Shown piece after piece: positions 37,060-49,620 of a stretch of 64,000 nt of DNA (the first letter of the stretch is position 1; every line of letters begins with the position of its first letter). The notes beneath the pieces were generated by a model that was not told where the DNA came from, searched no databases, and saw only the letters and a list, made by a program, of their open reading frames with translations. A program made the translations under genes and the position numbers. The DNA is from Adiantum capillus-veneris (taxonomy: Eukaryota > Streptophyta > Polypodiopsida > Polypodiales > Pteridaceae): positions 12,774,809 through 12,838,808 of the forward strand of contig CM043959.1 in assembly GCA_014529385.2 (NCBI GenBank), given 5' to 3'.

Positions 37060-37325
37060 CGGGTCTAGGGTTGCTGGCAGACTTTGGGCATGTGAGGGTG
37101 GAGCATCCCCGGCAGAGGCTTGATGACCCCTATGTTGGAACTTCAACCTTTTGTGCACCGGAGCTCATCCAAGGAAGCTACAACCATCGCGTAGATATCT
37201 GGAGCCTCGTGGTCTTCCTCTACCTCATGCTCACTGACACCATGCCCTTCAACGAGCACCTTGCTCACAATGCCTCCGGCGAAGAAATCCATGCTGCCAT
37301 ACTCTCCAACCGGAGGAGGATCTAG
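37060..37325 (+). pseudogene. Ser/Thr kinase fragment (activation loop to helix F)
   Basis: One frame reads LLADFGHVRV (DFG motif), then VGTSTFCAPELIQGSY (APE motif), HRVDIWSLVVFLYLML and TDTMPF, ending at a stop after NRRRI. This is the pattern of CAMK/SNF1-type kinases between subdomains VII and X. No N-lobe, catalytic loop or start codon is present upstream; a stop lies about 20 bases before the DFG. The usual GxxxY/F after DIWS(L/A)G is altered (SLVVF). It is either one exon of a split gene whose other exons I cannot find or, more likely, a gene fragment captured beside a repeat. It is unrelated in sequence to the kinase at 33925-35380. Confidence 0.65.
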
Positions 37326-38955
37326 AAGGAAAAGAAAGTATGATGGGGGCTCCTTCAACAATAAATTTGAAAGCAAGAGAAACTAAACCTTTTATTGCAA
37401 AGAGTGTAGCCTTAAGCCTTGTGATAGAATTCACTGTATGCTCAAGATTGACTTAAGGATTCAAGCATGCAAGAGGCTATGAACTTCGGCAGAGAGGGGT
37501 TAAGTTAAAGACCAAGTGATCTTCAACTTACGCAAGAATAAGAGATACGTTGTAAGAAATTTGTCTATAGTAAAAAAGATACTTTGTGAATTAATCAGAT
37601 CATCTTTGTCAAAGATTTTTGCTACCTTGTAGTACCTAGCAAAATCTTTTCATGCTTGAGATGAGGGGTTGGTACTGGTGGAGCTCTACTGAATCCTCTG
37701 TTTTTCAAGTCATACCATGTGTATTAATACGCAAGATTGTGCGCTCATTATCGACTTAAAGCAAAATTGTGTGCTTGAAATTAAGCAGCAGTCAGCGAGA
37801 CAACAATTTTTTGTGCCTTTATCAAGAGCCGAAAGTGATCTAGAGTCTGTATGACTACACTCTGAAGGAATGCACCTCAAAATGCACTCGAGCTCTTCCC
37901 ACAAGATAACCTAGATAGAACCCCCCACTCATGTCTTTAATTCTGGGAGCTCTCAATCCTTATCTTCTTACAGAGTGCACCATCGTGCCCGTAAGGATGC
38001 CTTTGATCAAGATAGCAACACCTTGTCTTGCTAGATGTGAAAGATTTGTAACCTAGATATGTGACCTAGCACGCTTCAAAACCTTAAAAACGGAATTTGG
38101 TTGGTTACATACCAGAAACGAGCTTCTAGACACAAGCAGGAGCAAGAAGTTTTTAGAGGAGCGAAGGCTATGCTTAATGCAATCCTTACACAAGATAGCC
38201 CCATTAGTGCCTTTTGGTTGCAAGCATCTCATCCTTATCACTATAATGGGTTGTTTCTATAGGCTACATATGGCAACCATGCATCCTCATCACGCAGGTA
38301 GGAAAGCCTTTGAGCAGCACCTTTGCATGCAAGAACTGTAACATAAGACATGTATGCTTTGAGCAACTTTCACGCAGGAGTTTTTTGGGGGTAGCTCCGA
38401 CTCAACTTTGGAGAAAGTACGCTTTTAGCTACATGCATCAGTGATGCGAAGGCTACAGGCTTTTCAAACATCAAGCTAAACAAAGGCTTTTCTCCACAAT
38501 TGTGTTATGAGGTCACATCTTTCATCAAGAATCACATTTTATTGAATGCTTCTATATCATTTTGAAATTGGGGTACCTATTGACTACTCACTCTCCTTTA
38601 ATAGAATTGCATTTCTCAAAAGATACCCTCTAAGATATCTTCTTCCTGTCCTACTACGCCTCTCCCTATTCACGTTCCTCACTCGTCCTCCCCTGATGCC
38701 TCCTCTTCGAACCATCTCAATCAAGAGACAACAATTTTTTGAATGGCCAAGCAATCTGATCGTGGAATTCTCACAACCTTGTTGTATTTGAAGGGAGACC
38801 ATCATTTTGAACCTACCGTTTTGCAACCTAATCGTGTTGAAAACGTATTGACCTTCACATACCCTCATGTCCTTGCTGTAACATACCTTGCAAGTAATGC
38901 ACTGCAAGAGGCGACCTTCTTAGCTTGATAGCATTGATCTTGGATGGAGTATGCT
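37326..38955. other. Anonymous stretch
   Basis: No gene, element end or repeat recognised over about 1.6 kb. Short ORFs show no family pattern. Confidence 0.45.
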
Positions 38956-38957
38956 TT

Positions 38958-39742
<785 letters not shown>

Positions 39743-39815
<73 letters not shown>
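39743..39815. repeat. (CT)n microsatellite
   Basis: About 36 CT units. Confidence 0.97.
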
Positions 39816-39818
<3 letters not shown>

Positions 39819-39930
39819 TATTGCAAGTGCTTGCGAGCATGTCTTGTGCAAGTGCTTGTCCAGGCTATGTGTGAAGTTGCACTCTCTCTAGTGCCCACTT
39901 CGCTAACCGCCCAATAGCAGCCTGGGACAC

Positions 39931-39955
39931 TGCGCGCGTGCGCGCGTGTGTGTGT
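39931..39955. repeat. Alternating purine-pyrimidine tract (GC/GT)
   Basis: gcgcgcgtgcgcgcgtgtgt, the type of sequence that can adopt Z-DNA under supercoiling. Short. Confidence 0.8.
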
Positions 39956-40383
39956 AGATAATGCTCTCTACTCGTACAAAGCCTCTTCACTGTCTGCAAC
40001 CAACATTTGAAAATGCTCAAAAGTTGGGAAAAAAATTTGTTGTTGAGTCAAATTTGCATGAAAATTTCTAGACGTAGGCTGGATTCACACGATGCAATGA
40101 AAGAAGAGGGCTAGAGGTGACTTCGATCTTCTCTATGTTCACATTGTGCACTTGATAGATGCTTGGATTAATCTTGTGCTGCCCCCATATTCAAACGGTG
40201 GTGATAGAGAAGATCGATCTTGTGCATCCCCTATGTTCAAATAGTGCAGGTAGACAATGCTTGAACACCATCATGTTGCCATGAAAGGTAGTGAAACAAA
40301 TATCGAGTGAAAATCTATGTTCTCACGATGTGTCATTTCTACATTTGAACTAGCATAATAAATAGCAGCTTTAACATTCTCCA

Positions 40384-40387
<4 letters not shown>

Positions 40388-40445
<58 letters not shown>
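40388..40445. repeat. (CT)n microsatellite
   Basis: About 28 CT units, followed by a short CA run. Confidence 0.97.
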
Positions 40446-40452
<7 letters not shown>

Positions 40453-40526
40453 TAACAGGTCTTGACTTCAACTCTCCTTGTCGACTACATCTTTAAGGTA
40501 TCTTGGGATAGTTTCCTACGATGTTA

Positions 40527-40584
40527 AAACTCTCTTCTTCTTCTTCTTCTTCTTCTTCTTCTCTCTCTCTCTCTCTCTCTCTCT
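40527..40584. repeat. Compound (TTC)n(CT)n microsatellite
   Basis: About eleven TTC units followed by about twelve CT units. Confidence 0.95.
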
Positions 40585-40732
40585 AGCCAATGTGTGGCAC
40601 AACAGAGAGGAATTAGGATGTATTCTTGTTCTTCAATGATTTACATTTTGTTGATGACTACACATATGTGTTATCTTTGTGGACATAATCGCATGTTTTG
40701 TGAGGTAATATGTGAAATTACATGCTAACCAC

Positions 40733-40872
40733 TTTAAAATGCATCTCAATTGTCAAAAAGGAATAAAATTTCAAAAAGCTTGATCAATCCGATCAAAATA
40801 GATACATGGGTACTTTGGGAATTTTAAAAATTTGAAGTATATTTTGGGAATTTTGACAAATTAGAGGGGTTT
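40733..40872. repeat. Dispersed repeat, inverted partner at 50626-50766
   Basis: The reverse complement of 50626-50766 matches this stretch: ctcaattgtcaaaaaggaat, then atacatgggtactttgggaa and aaattagaggggt. Function unknown. Imperfect copies of the same tail, gatttagtgtaa-type, sit near the kinase repeats. Confidence 0.65.
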
Positions 40873-41007
40873 GAGCTTGGCTTTAAGAAAAAAAGGAAAT
40901 TTACATAAGTTTTAGTGTAATTACCGACAAAAGCTTCTAATTTTGACCAAAAAATGAGAGAATTTCAAGTTTTCCCTTACTTTCACCACGCCATGAAAGT
41001 ATTCATC

Positions 41008-41119
<112 letters not shown>

Positions 41120-41175
41120 CTTACTAATGTATTTAAGGTGGCTCAGGTAGTTGAATGTAGCCCCAATGTACACCA

Positions 41176-41198
41176 CCCCCCCCCCCCCCCCCCCCCCC
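41176..41198. repeat. Poly-C tract, 23 bases
   Basis: An uninterrupted C run. Confidence 0.95.
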
Positions 41199-41349
41199 TC
41201 TCCCTTGTGTGTACGGTATGAGTATGAAATAATGAGGGGCTACCCCTATTGTATATGCTTATGTACAAAATCTAAAAAACCCCCTACTGTACACTCATGT
41301 GGTATTGTACGGAAAAACATAGTGAATCCCCCGGGGCTACCATACTCAT

Positions 41350-42735
41350 GAGAGGAGTGCATCAATTGTGAATATACCTCTTCTCAATCCTACTCACTCA
41401 ATCATCCCTTCTCACTCTACAATTTATAATTAACAAAGCAAGCATTGTTTCTCATCAATCAAGCATGGAACACAAAAGAAGTACATGCACACACTCAAGA
41501 GAGCACACACACAAGCATTGGAGAGATCACTTTTCTCTTCACACACTATAAGTATGCACATAGTGTCGCAAGCACACTTGAGATGTGAGAGAAACAGCAC
41601 ACACTCAATAGAGAATAGAAAGAGTAGAAAAAGAGCACACACTCAATAGAGAAAGAGCACACACTCAATAGAGAATAGAAAGAGTAGAAAAAGAGAGAAG
41701 CTCAATAAAGAATAGAAGAGAGTAGAGAAAGAGAGAAGCTCTTCATTTCTTCAATATAGAGTACAAACCAAGCTTGAAAAGCTATGGAATCTTGGGCTTG
41801 AAGGCAAGGAGCAGATATCTCTTGCTTAGAGATTAAGTGAAAAGCCCTTTCACATTTTACAAAGTGATATTTATACTACATAAAGCTACAAACCAGTTAT
41901 TGTGGCATGTAATTGCTAAAATAACCACTCAAGGCATGAACTAGGACTTAGGAGATACAAATTGGAACTCATATGAGCCTAAGCTATCCATTGCATCATT
42001 GCATTACCTCTCATGTTGCCATTGAACCACATGGAGAATATTATAGAAAATACATGCAATGTCTGAGCAACACACAAAACACCTTTTATCTTTGTATTTG
42101 CACTTGGTAGCTTCCTTGAGGACATCAAATTGTATGCTTACTCTTCTCCTTGTCCTTGTTCCAACAAACTATTCCATGACCACATTTGGCATCTTCATGA
42201 TTGACCTTTGCCAAATCACCACTTGATTAGGTTTTTAACCTTCCAATAGCATTCTCACAACATTTTAAAAATAGGTCCAATAAAGCTCCAAATGATGCAT
42301 TTAAACTTCACATAGTCATATTAGGCCATGAAACTCCACTTTGAGACCAAGCCTTAATTGGCATGTGTGCACCTTTTAGCACATGATTTCCCCTTGTTTA
42401 ATGAGCATCCACACACTCCTTTGTATAGGGTGCCAAAGGTGAAACCGATGAGGATATGGAAGGTTTGTCAAAATGGAACTTCCAAGGCAGAAGTTGACTG
42501 AATCAAGGATTAGGACAAGACATTTTGACTCTTGACTTATTGAGCAATGAAACATCCATTTGTAGATCCAAAGTCACCGTGTAGATAGATGATGAAGTTA
42601 GTATGGGGAAGGAAGTTAGTAGCAACCAACCTATGGCAAGGCATTCAACTTGAAGAGGCTGCCATGGAAAGTGGTAACTTTGATTGCAAGTGACTATTGG
42701 TTGTTCTTTTAGTGGTGGAGATTGCAAACTCCAAT
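41350..42735. other. Anonymous stretch with short tandem repeats
   Basis: Near 41600-41730 a unit close to agcacacactcaatagagaa is repeated about three times with gaaagagtagaaaaagag. Otherwise I see no gene. It lies just upstream of the truncated copia and may include unrecognised flank. Confidence 0.45.
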
Positions 42736-42749
42736 TTATTTTTTTTGGA

Positions 42750-43125
42750 GTTGATATGTTCTCTTTGTGATTCTTCATTTTGTTTGGCTCAATGAAGCAA
42801 TGGATATTGAAGAGGCTAATCAGTTATGTACCCCATTGCCTGAATTGGATCATAGCTGAGAAGTATTCTTGTAGGGAACACACCCCTATCTAGATTGGGT
42901 TGTGCCTTGGAAGTATCGGGGCATACAATATCCCTATATGTTTTTTTGAAGTTGATATGTTCTCTTTGAGGTTCTTCATTCTATTTGGCTCAATGAAGAA
43001 ATGAATATTGAAGAGGCTAATGAGTTATGTACCCCATTGCCTGAATTGGATCATAGCTAAGAAGTATTCTCGTAAGGAACACACCCCTATCTAGATTGGG
43101 TTGTGCCTTGGAAGTACCGATGCAG
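42750..43125. repeat. 201-bp tandem duplication
   Basis: Two copies starting gttgatatgttctcttt at about 42750 and 42951 and ending ggttgtgccttggaagta. They lie directly upstream of the copia integrase remnant. Confidence 0.85.
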
Positions 43126-43259
43126 ATCATTTATCTATTGTAGCTAGGATCTACATCCACTCTTGATTGATTAAATCATCATCAAAGAACTCTTAGAAGA
43201 AATAATCTTTGTTTGATGGGACACTAGCTTCTGTTTTAGCTGTGTTATACATGGGTATA

Positions 43260-45744
43260 TCCGTTGAAAGCTAAGTCCAAAGTGTTTATGTGCTTCAAGA
43301 AATTTCTTGCTATGGCTGAAAATGTCTTGAAATGTACTATGGGCATCCTCTGTTCCGATCAAGGGGGGGAGTATATGTCTCATGAATTTAATGCATTTCT
43401 GGCTAGTTGTGGGATAAAACACCAATGTACAATGCCTTATATGCCTCAACAAAATGGTATTGCTGAGAGGAAAAACAGGTCTCTTACGGAAATGGCACGA
43501 TATATGGTCAAGAGTCAAGATTTACCACATTTGTTTTGGCTTGAAGCTGTCATGTGTGCCACTTATTACTCAATAGGTGTCCTATGAAAGCATTGCAACC
43601 TATGATTCCATATGGAGCATGGCATGATAGAAAGCCATCTATTGAGCACATGCGTGTTTTTGGCTATTTGGCTTATGGTTTAGTGCCACAAGCACAATGC
43701 AAAAAATGGAATGATAAGCCTGTCAAATGTATTTTTGTTGGTTATAGTACTGAAAGAAAAGGTTACAGGTTATACCATCCACAAACAAAGAATATTTTGG
43801 TCTCACATGATGTTGTGTTTGTGGAAGATTTTGTTCAGCCTTTGTTGTCATGTAGTGGAGATAGTAATGTAAGCTCACAGGACATTTATGACAATTTATT
43901 GCCTCTTTTTAGTGGTGGAAGTTTGAATGTAAATTCAAATGAGGCAAATGTACAGCCTATGGGGGTTTTTGAAAATGTTACAGATCAGCCTATTATTGAT
44001 GCAGATGTACATGATGTACTTGATGAGGAAAGGACTGAAATTGAGCAGGCTCTAGTATGCCAAAATGGCTGGTGCACACTTTGCGTGAGAGTAAATTGGA
44101 TGCACCTTTGCCTAATCGTACTCGTTCAGGTTCTCACCATGCCTCTTATACATCAAATTGTTATTCTTTGGATGTGTCTAGCTTATGTGATATAGAGGAA
44201 CCTCTATCTTTTGATGAAGCATAGAATTCAAAAAATTGGATGGTTGCCATGCAATTAGAATATGATGCACTTATAGAAAATGACACATGGAATTTATGTG
44301 ATTTGCCTCCTAGAAAAAGGGCCATTAATACAAACTGGGTTAACAAGTTGAAATGCAAGGCGGATGGTGAGGTTGATTTCCATAAGGCTCGACTTGTTGC
44401 AAAAGGCTATGCATAGCAGAAAGGCATTAATTATGAAGAAACTTTTTCTCCCACTTGTCATATGACTACTATTCGTTTTCTATGTGCATTGGCAGCTCAT
44501 TTTGTTTGGGATGTACATCAATCCGATATTGTTACTGCTTTCTTGAATGGTGACATTTTTGAGAAAGTCTATGTAACACACCTTGCGGTTTTGTCAAGAA
44601 AGGACAAGAGTACAAAGTGTGTAGATGTAAGAAGGCTTTGTATGGGTTGAAGCAATCTCCTCGTGCTTGGTATGAGAAAGCTGACACTCATTTGGTCAAA
44701 CAAGGCTTTCGTAAAACAGTCCAATAGAAAGCACATTGTTTTGTCAAGCGTGAGGGCGATGTACTTCTAATTGTTGTTCTTTATGTGGATGATTTGTTGA
44801 TCACTGGTCCCAATGAGGCACATCTTGCTAAATTTAAGGCTGATTTGAATGCTACTTTCAAGATGAAAGATTTGGGGCTATTGCATCATTACTTGGGCAT
44901 ACAATTTAAGCAATGTGATGGTGGTATTGCCTTGTGTCCGAAAAGTTACATAAGGACATTGCTATGTAAGTTTGGACTTGAGGATTCCAAACCTATTTCC
45001 ACTCCCATGGATACAGGTTTGAAGTTCAGTCTACATGATGCTGGTGATTCTGCTAATGTCATTCTTTACCGCATTGCTATTGGCTGCCTCATTTATGTAT
45101 GCAACACAAGGCCATATATTTAGTTTGTAGTCTCACAGTTCAATAGATTTATGCATAGCCCAGGGTCTAAGCATTGGTAGGGAGTCAAGAGGATTTTTCG
45201 CTACTTGAGTGGCACTTTGCATCTTGGCTTGTTTTATCCCAAGGGGGGATCATTGCCACTAGACTTACATGCTTTTTTGGACTCAGATTATTGGACTGGT
45301 TGTTATGACACGCGAGTGTCCACAAGTGGTTTTTGTTTCATGCTTGGTAGTTCATATATTTCATGGTTGAGCAAGAAGAAACCTACTGTGGCCACTTCCA
45401 GTTGTGAGGCTGAGTACAAGGCAATCTTCTTAGCTACAATTGAGTGTGTATGGCTCAGACGCCTTATGGATAATTTTGGTGTTGGACAAGACATTGCCAA
45501 CATCATCTACACTAACAAGTCAGCACATTGGCAGTTGTTTGCGAGGAACCCAATTTTTCATGCTCGCACAAAGCACAGTGAGGTGCATTACCACTATGTC
45601 AGGGAGAGGCTCTCAGCAAGAGAGATCAGCTTGCCTTATGTGCCGACACAGGACAACCTTGCAGATCTTTTCACAAAGGCATTGCCTCATGAGAGGTTCG
45701 AAGCTTTCCACAAAGATTTGGGCTTGCTCCCCTTTGTGGACTGA
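43260..45744 (+). pseudogene. Ty1/copia polyprotein (integrase C-part, RT, RNase H), broken
   Basis: Order: integrase with SDQGGEY and PQQNGIAERKNRS (second Asp and the Glu of the catalytic triad; the first Asp is missing), a C-terminal integrase region to about 43850, RT starting NWMVAMQLEYDALIEN (44230), QSDIVTAFLNGDIFE, YGLKQSPRAW, and the catalytic LYVDDLLI (44780), then RNase H with SCEAEYKAIF (45400) and the tail LADLFTKALPHERF. Frameshifts lie near 43560, 44060 and 44580. Five TAG stops (44222, 44414, 44725, 45121, 45178) all fall where copia or the local context suggests Gln. Gag and protease are absent. It is a 5'-truncated, inactive copy. Confidence 0.9.
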
Positions 45745-45820
45745 TCTTGTCCTTAGGGCATGGCACTTCCCTTTACTGTTTGTGCTAGCCCTTATCACCG
45801 CATCACTCCCAGGGGAGATT

Positions 45821-46044
45821 TGTTACCATATACATGTGGTAGTGATGTGTGTGAGCACACTAGGACCGCTGGGGCATTTTCCCCTCTTTAGGAGGTTTTG
45901 TTCCCGTGCATTATGTATACACCCATCACTCTAGGGGTTTCTATCCTTCCATTGCACACTAAGTAATACACTCTCTGTTGTGTTCATTGAGCTTCCTTTG
46001 TCTTTCCAAGTTGTGTGCATTTCCCTGCAACCCTAATTCCAACA
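45821..46044 (+). repeat. Probable 3' LTR of the truncated copia (about 224 bp)
   Basis: It starts TGTTACC right after a purine tract (ccaggggagatt) 76 bases past the polyprotein stop and ends TTCCAACA, so it has TG...CA ends. No 5' LTR was found upstream of 43260, consistent with 5' truncation. Confidence 0.65.
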
Positions 46045-46315
46045 CAGAGAATATCATGCATGAAACGTTGTTTGGTCCTACATTTGATGCTGCTAACTCT
46101 TGGCACATTAATAGTGCAACATGAGATTTAAAATTTAACTTTGTGAGCGTTTGTAGTCTTTGTATACCTCTTGGGTTGTGTACAGACCTTTGGAGCTACA
46201 AGCGGAGATTGACACTAGCATGAAGCGAGAAAAGAAGATGAAAAGGCTCAAATTGATGGGGAGGCAGATTATGTAGTGAATACAAATATTGGTGACAAGG
46301 AGACAGGAGATTACA

Positions 46316-46733
<418 letters not shown>

Positions 46734-46734
46734 A

Positions 46735-47191
46735 GTTCCTTAAGAATTACCAGAGGTGACTTCTAAAAGTATTCAATGGGCAGTAACTACAATAGTTACT
46801 GTATAACGCTACACAATCCTATAAATAGGACCCATTAACCATTCTACAAGGTCGGTTGGTTGGTTTGTTGTGGGTTGGTTGTCATGTACTATTGTTAGCC
46901 TCTGTACTTAACTTTGAAGTTCTTGTATTAATCTTGGGAACCTTTTGGGCTTGGAGCCATTTGTACTTCAATGCTTAGCTTGTACTTTCTGTATTATGCA
47001 TATTGATCAGAATATACATCATCAGTTCCAGTGTTCCAGTCTTTAGTCTTTCCAGTTTAGTACTCTTTCCAGTTCAATACTCTATCTTAGTTCAATTCTT
47101 TGTTCCAATCTAGTACTTCAATTCCAATTGTCTGATCTGATTATGCACCATCTAAACTCCCTGAACTCACAACTAGCTATGAACTCCAACA
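46735..47191 (+). repeat. Ty3/gypsy LTR, plus-strand copy (5' end eroded)
   Basis: From agttccttaagaattaccag to aactccaaca it matches the LTR on the minus strand at 60738-61237. It contains a TATA-like cctataaatagg (about 46820). The outermost bases are lost to a TA microsatellite. A tgg follows the LTR end within two bases, as for a primer site, but I cannot name the tRNA. Confidence 0.8.
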
Positions 47192-47229
47192 CTGGAATAG
47201 ATACCTAAAGAGACCACCTCATTCCATTT

Positions 47230-48620
47230 TGGAAATCATGGTGGCTAGAGTTGAAGTGCTCTTTGACCATCGAACTCTCTCCCCATTGGTGTTCTAAATT
47301 GTAGTCATGCCGCCCAGAGTTACGCGTGGTTGAAAGCCAGCGACCAAGTTTCGTGGCAAAGCGGAGTGGATCAGTACCATTCTTAAAGAATCAGAGCAAG
47401 GCTCTGACATAGAACAAAAGCTAGGAAATGAAACTAATGCTCCTCTTGAGCATGTTACTGTACTTGAAGAGGCAAGTGACTCTCAGCACTCAAGTCATGC
47501 CAGGCAACAACAGACAGAACGTGAGCAATGCCAAACCAGGTCCCAGGGGTCTAGGTCCGCAAATAAGGACACCAAAAGTAATGGCACCAAGGGAACTCAT
47601 CGCAAAATAGAAAAGAAGCTAGTAACAGATATTGTTACTGGTAGTACTGAGTATGAGACTCAGAAAGATAGTCGCTGATACTGATCATTATCGTTAACCA
47701 CAATCCAAACACCATCGTCATAGTTCAAAAGCCAGAAGTACTAGAGAAACTACTGTCAATACCTCATTGAAAATCTCATTTCCAGTCTTCAAAGGAGGTA
47801 AGAAAGATGATCGAGATGTTCATATCCAAGATTTTGAATAGTATGTTGAGCTGAAGCACATTAACAAGGATGAGTGGGGGAATATTTTTCCCAAATGCTA
47901 AAAGCAGAAGCCAGAAAATGGTACTACCATTAGCCAGCTTGTCAACTCAAATAATATAACAAATTACTAAAAGCTTTCAGAATGGAGTATTCAGACAATC
48001 GAGGGGATGAGGATATACTTTGTGAGTTGGATCGGATTAAACAAGGGAAATTGTCTATCAAAAGCTATGTGGAGAAAATCAAGGAGTTGACCATACAATT
48101 GCAAGAACCTTCTTCTGAAAAGAGAATGAGTGCATGGTTCTTGAATGGCTTCAGTAGTAAAAAACTTAGAGAACTAGAAGTACTTGCACCAACAAAGAAA
48201 TTCAATGACTTAGTGTATAGGGCCCACAAATTATAGCAACAAGCCAAGAAAGAAAAAGAACACAAAAGAGAAGATCGAGTAGCAGTGGTTCATCCATTGA
48301 GAATTCAGATTCTAGTAATAGCTCTAGTACATCTGACAATGACTCAGATGAGAAAAGCAAGGGTAAAAGAAAGAAAGGATCTTCGTCACGCAAAACTGAA
48401 GAAATGTCCAAACAGATTGCTGAGATTGTCCAGATCAAACCTTTTGTCAGAAGGATGGAAACCTGGTGCTCCAAATGCAAATCTAGAAGTCACGTCTTGA
48501 ATGAATGTCCACAATGCACTTATTGTAAGACTTATGGCCATCTCTGGAATAGCTGTGCCATTTGGATACATCATTTCTTAGTGAGCTCATATAAAAGAAG
48601 GGCTTTGGTTACAAACATAT
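47230..48620 (+). pseudogene. Ty3/gypsy gag with two zinc knuckles, broken
   Basis: Gag packages element RNA. Blocks appear in several frames: HIQDFE and HINKDEWG near 47825-47880, the capsid-like 84-aa ORF 47982-48236 (KSYVEKIKELTIQLQEP, WFLNGFSSKKL), and two CCHC knuckles near 48465-48555 in the frame of ORF 48404-48622: CSKCKSRSHVLNEC and CTYCKTYGHLWNSC, both Cx2Cx4Hx4C. The sister copy on minus lies at 59380-60400. After about 48620 the expected protease is missing; instead a minus-strand RT fragment begins. Confidence 0.8.
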
Positions 48621-48629
48621 GAATGAACC

Positions 48630-49620
48630 TTCTATAAAGGTTGATATAGCCAAAGAATGAACTTAATTCAGACACAATTTAGGGTGCCTTAGCTTGTTGT
48701 ACACATTTCACCTTATCATCGGCCATCTCAATACCATTTTGGGACACAATATGTCCTACAAGTTGACCTTTCTAGACCATGAAGACTGACTTGAATGGAT
48801 TCAAGCTGATTCTTTTTTCTCTGCACCTTTCAAAGACCATTTCTAGGAATAATAAATGCATCCCTTCCTTAGAAAAGATTGTAAATCATCCATGAAGATG
48901 GCTAGAAACTTGCGTATGAATTCATTGACTATTTCCTTTATACAACGTTGAAATGTTGATGGAGCATTGCACAGACCAAATGGCATTACTAGATACATAA
49001 ATGTAGTCTTGGCTCTATCTTCAGGTGCTATCTTCAACTTGTTATAGCCACTATATCCATCCATAAAGCTGCACATTTCTTGGCCTACGATTTCATCCAA
49101 AATCATATCTGTGAATGGTAATGGGAGTGGATCTTTAATAGTCTAGGCATTCAGTTTTCTGTAGTCCACACAAACCCTCAACTTCCCATTCTTCTTTGAA
49201 AGCACCACCATAAAAAATAACCAGTTATTAATGTCCACTTCAGTAATGGATCCTGCTTTAAGCAAATTGTCTATCTCCTCCTTGACTTTCTTGGCACAAT
49301 TAGAATTTATTTTGTACCGTTGTAGCTGTAGTGGTCTAGCATCTGGTTTGAGTGGTATTCAATGCTGACAAACCTTTGGATCTACACCTTTTACATCAGT
49401 GTGTTCCCCACATCTTTATACTTGTGGAAAAGAGCCTTTTCTTTCTCCTTCACCTCTGAGTTTAGTTGTTTGTTGATTTTGATCATTAAGGGTTTAGTTG
49501 TTTGTTGATTTTGATCATTTAGGGTTTGTCTTTTGAACCAAGGTTCCATTCTTCTACCTCTTGGTCATCTGGAAGTAACCGGTTTGGGCTACCTCCCTTT
49601 TGTTTTTGCTTCCTTTTTAG
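48630..49620 (-). pseudogene. Ty3/gypsy RT fragment, inverted relative to the adjacent gag
   Basis: On minus, from 49300 down: KLRVCVDYRKLNA-stop-T, DGYSGYNKLKIAPEDRAKT, VMPFGLCNAPSTFQRC and IFMDD (the F/Y-x-DD catalytic pair), then QLVGHIVSQNGIEM. The segment between KTTFM and YLVMPFGL is shorter than in the family. The stop in KLNA-stop-T is TAG where the family has Gln. The low-coordinate end (aaggttgatatag) is shared with the fragment at 56926-57580, which shows the same cut point in a different setting. Confidence 0.8.

Noticed and set aside
39931-39955. Z-DNA-type tract as a regulatory site
   Set aside because: Too short and with no gene nearby; listed only as a simple repeat.
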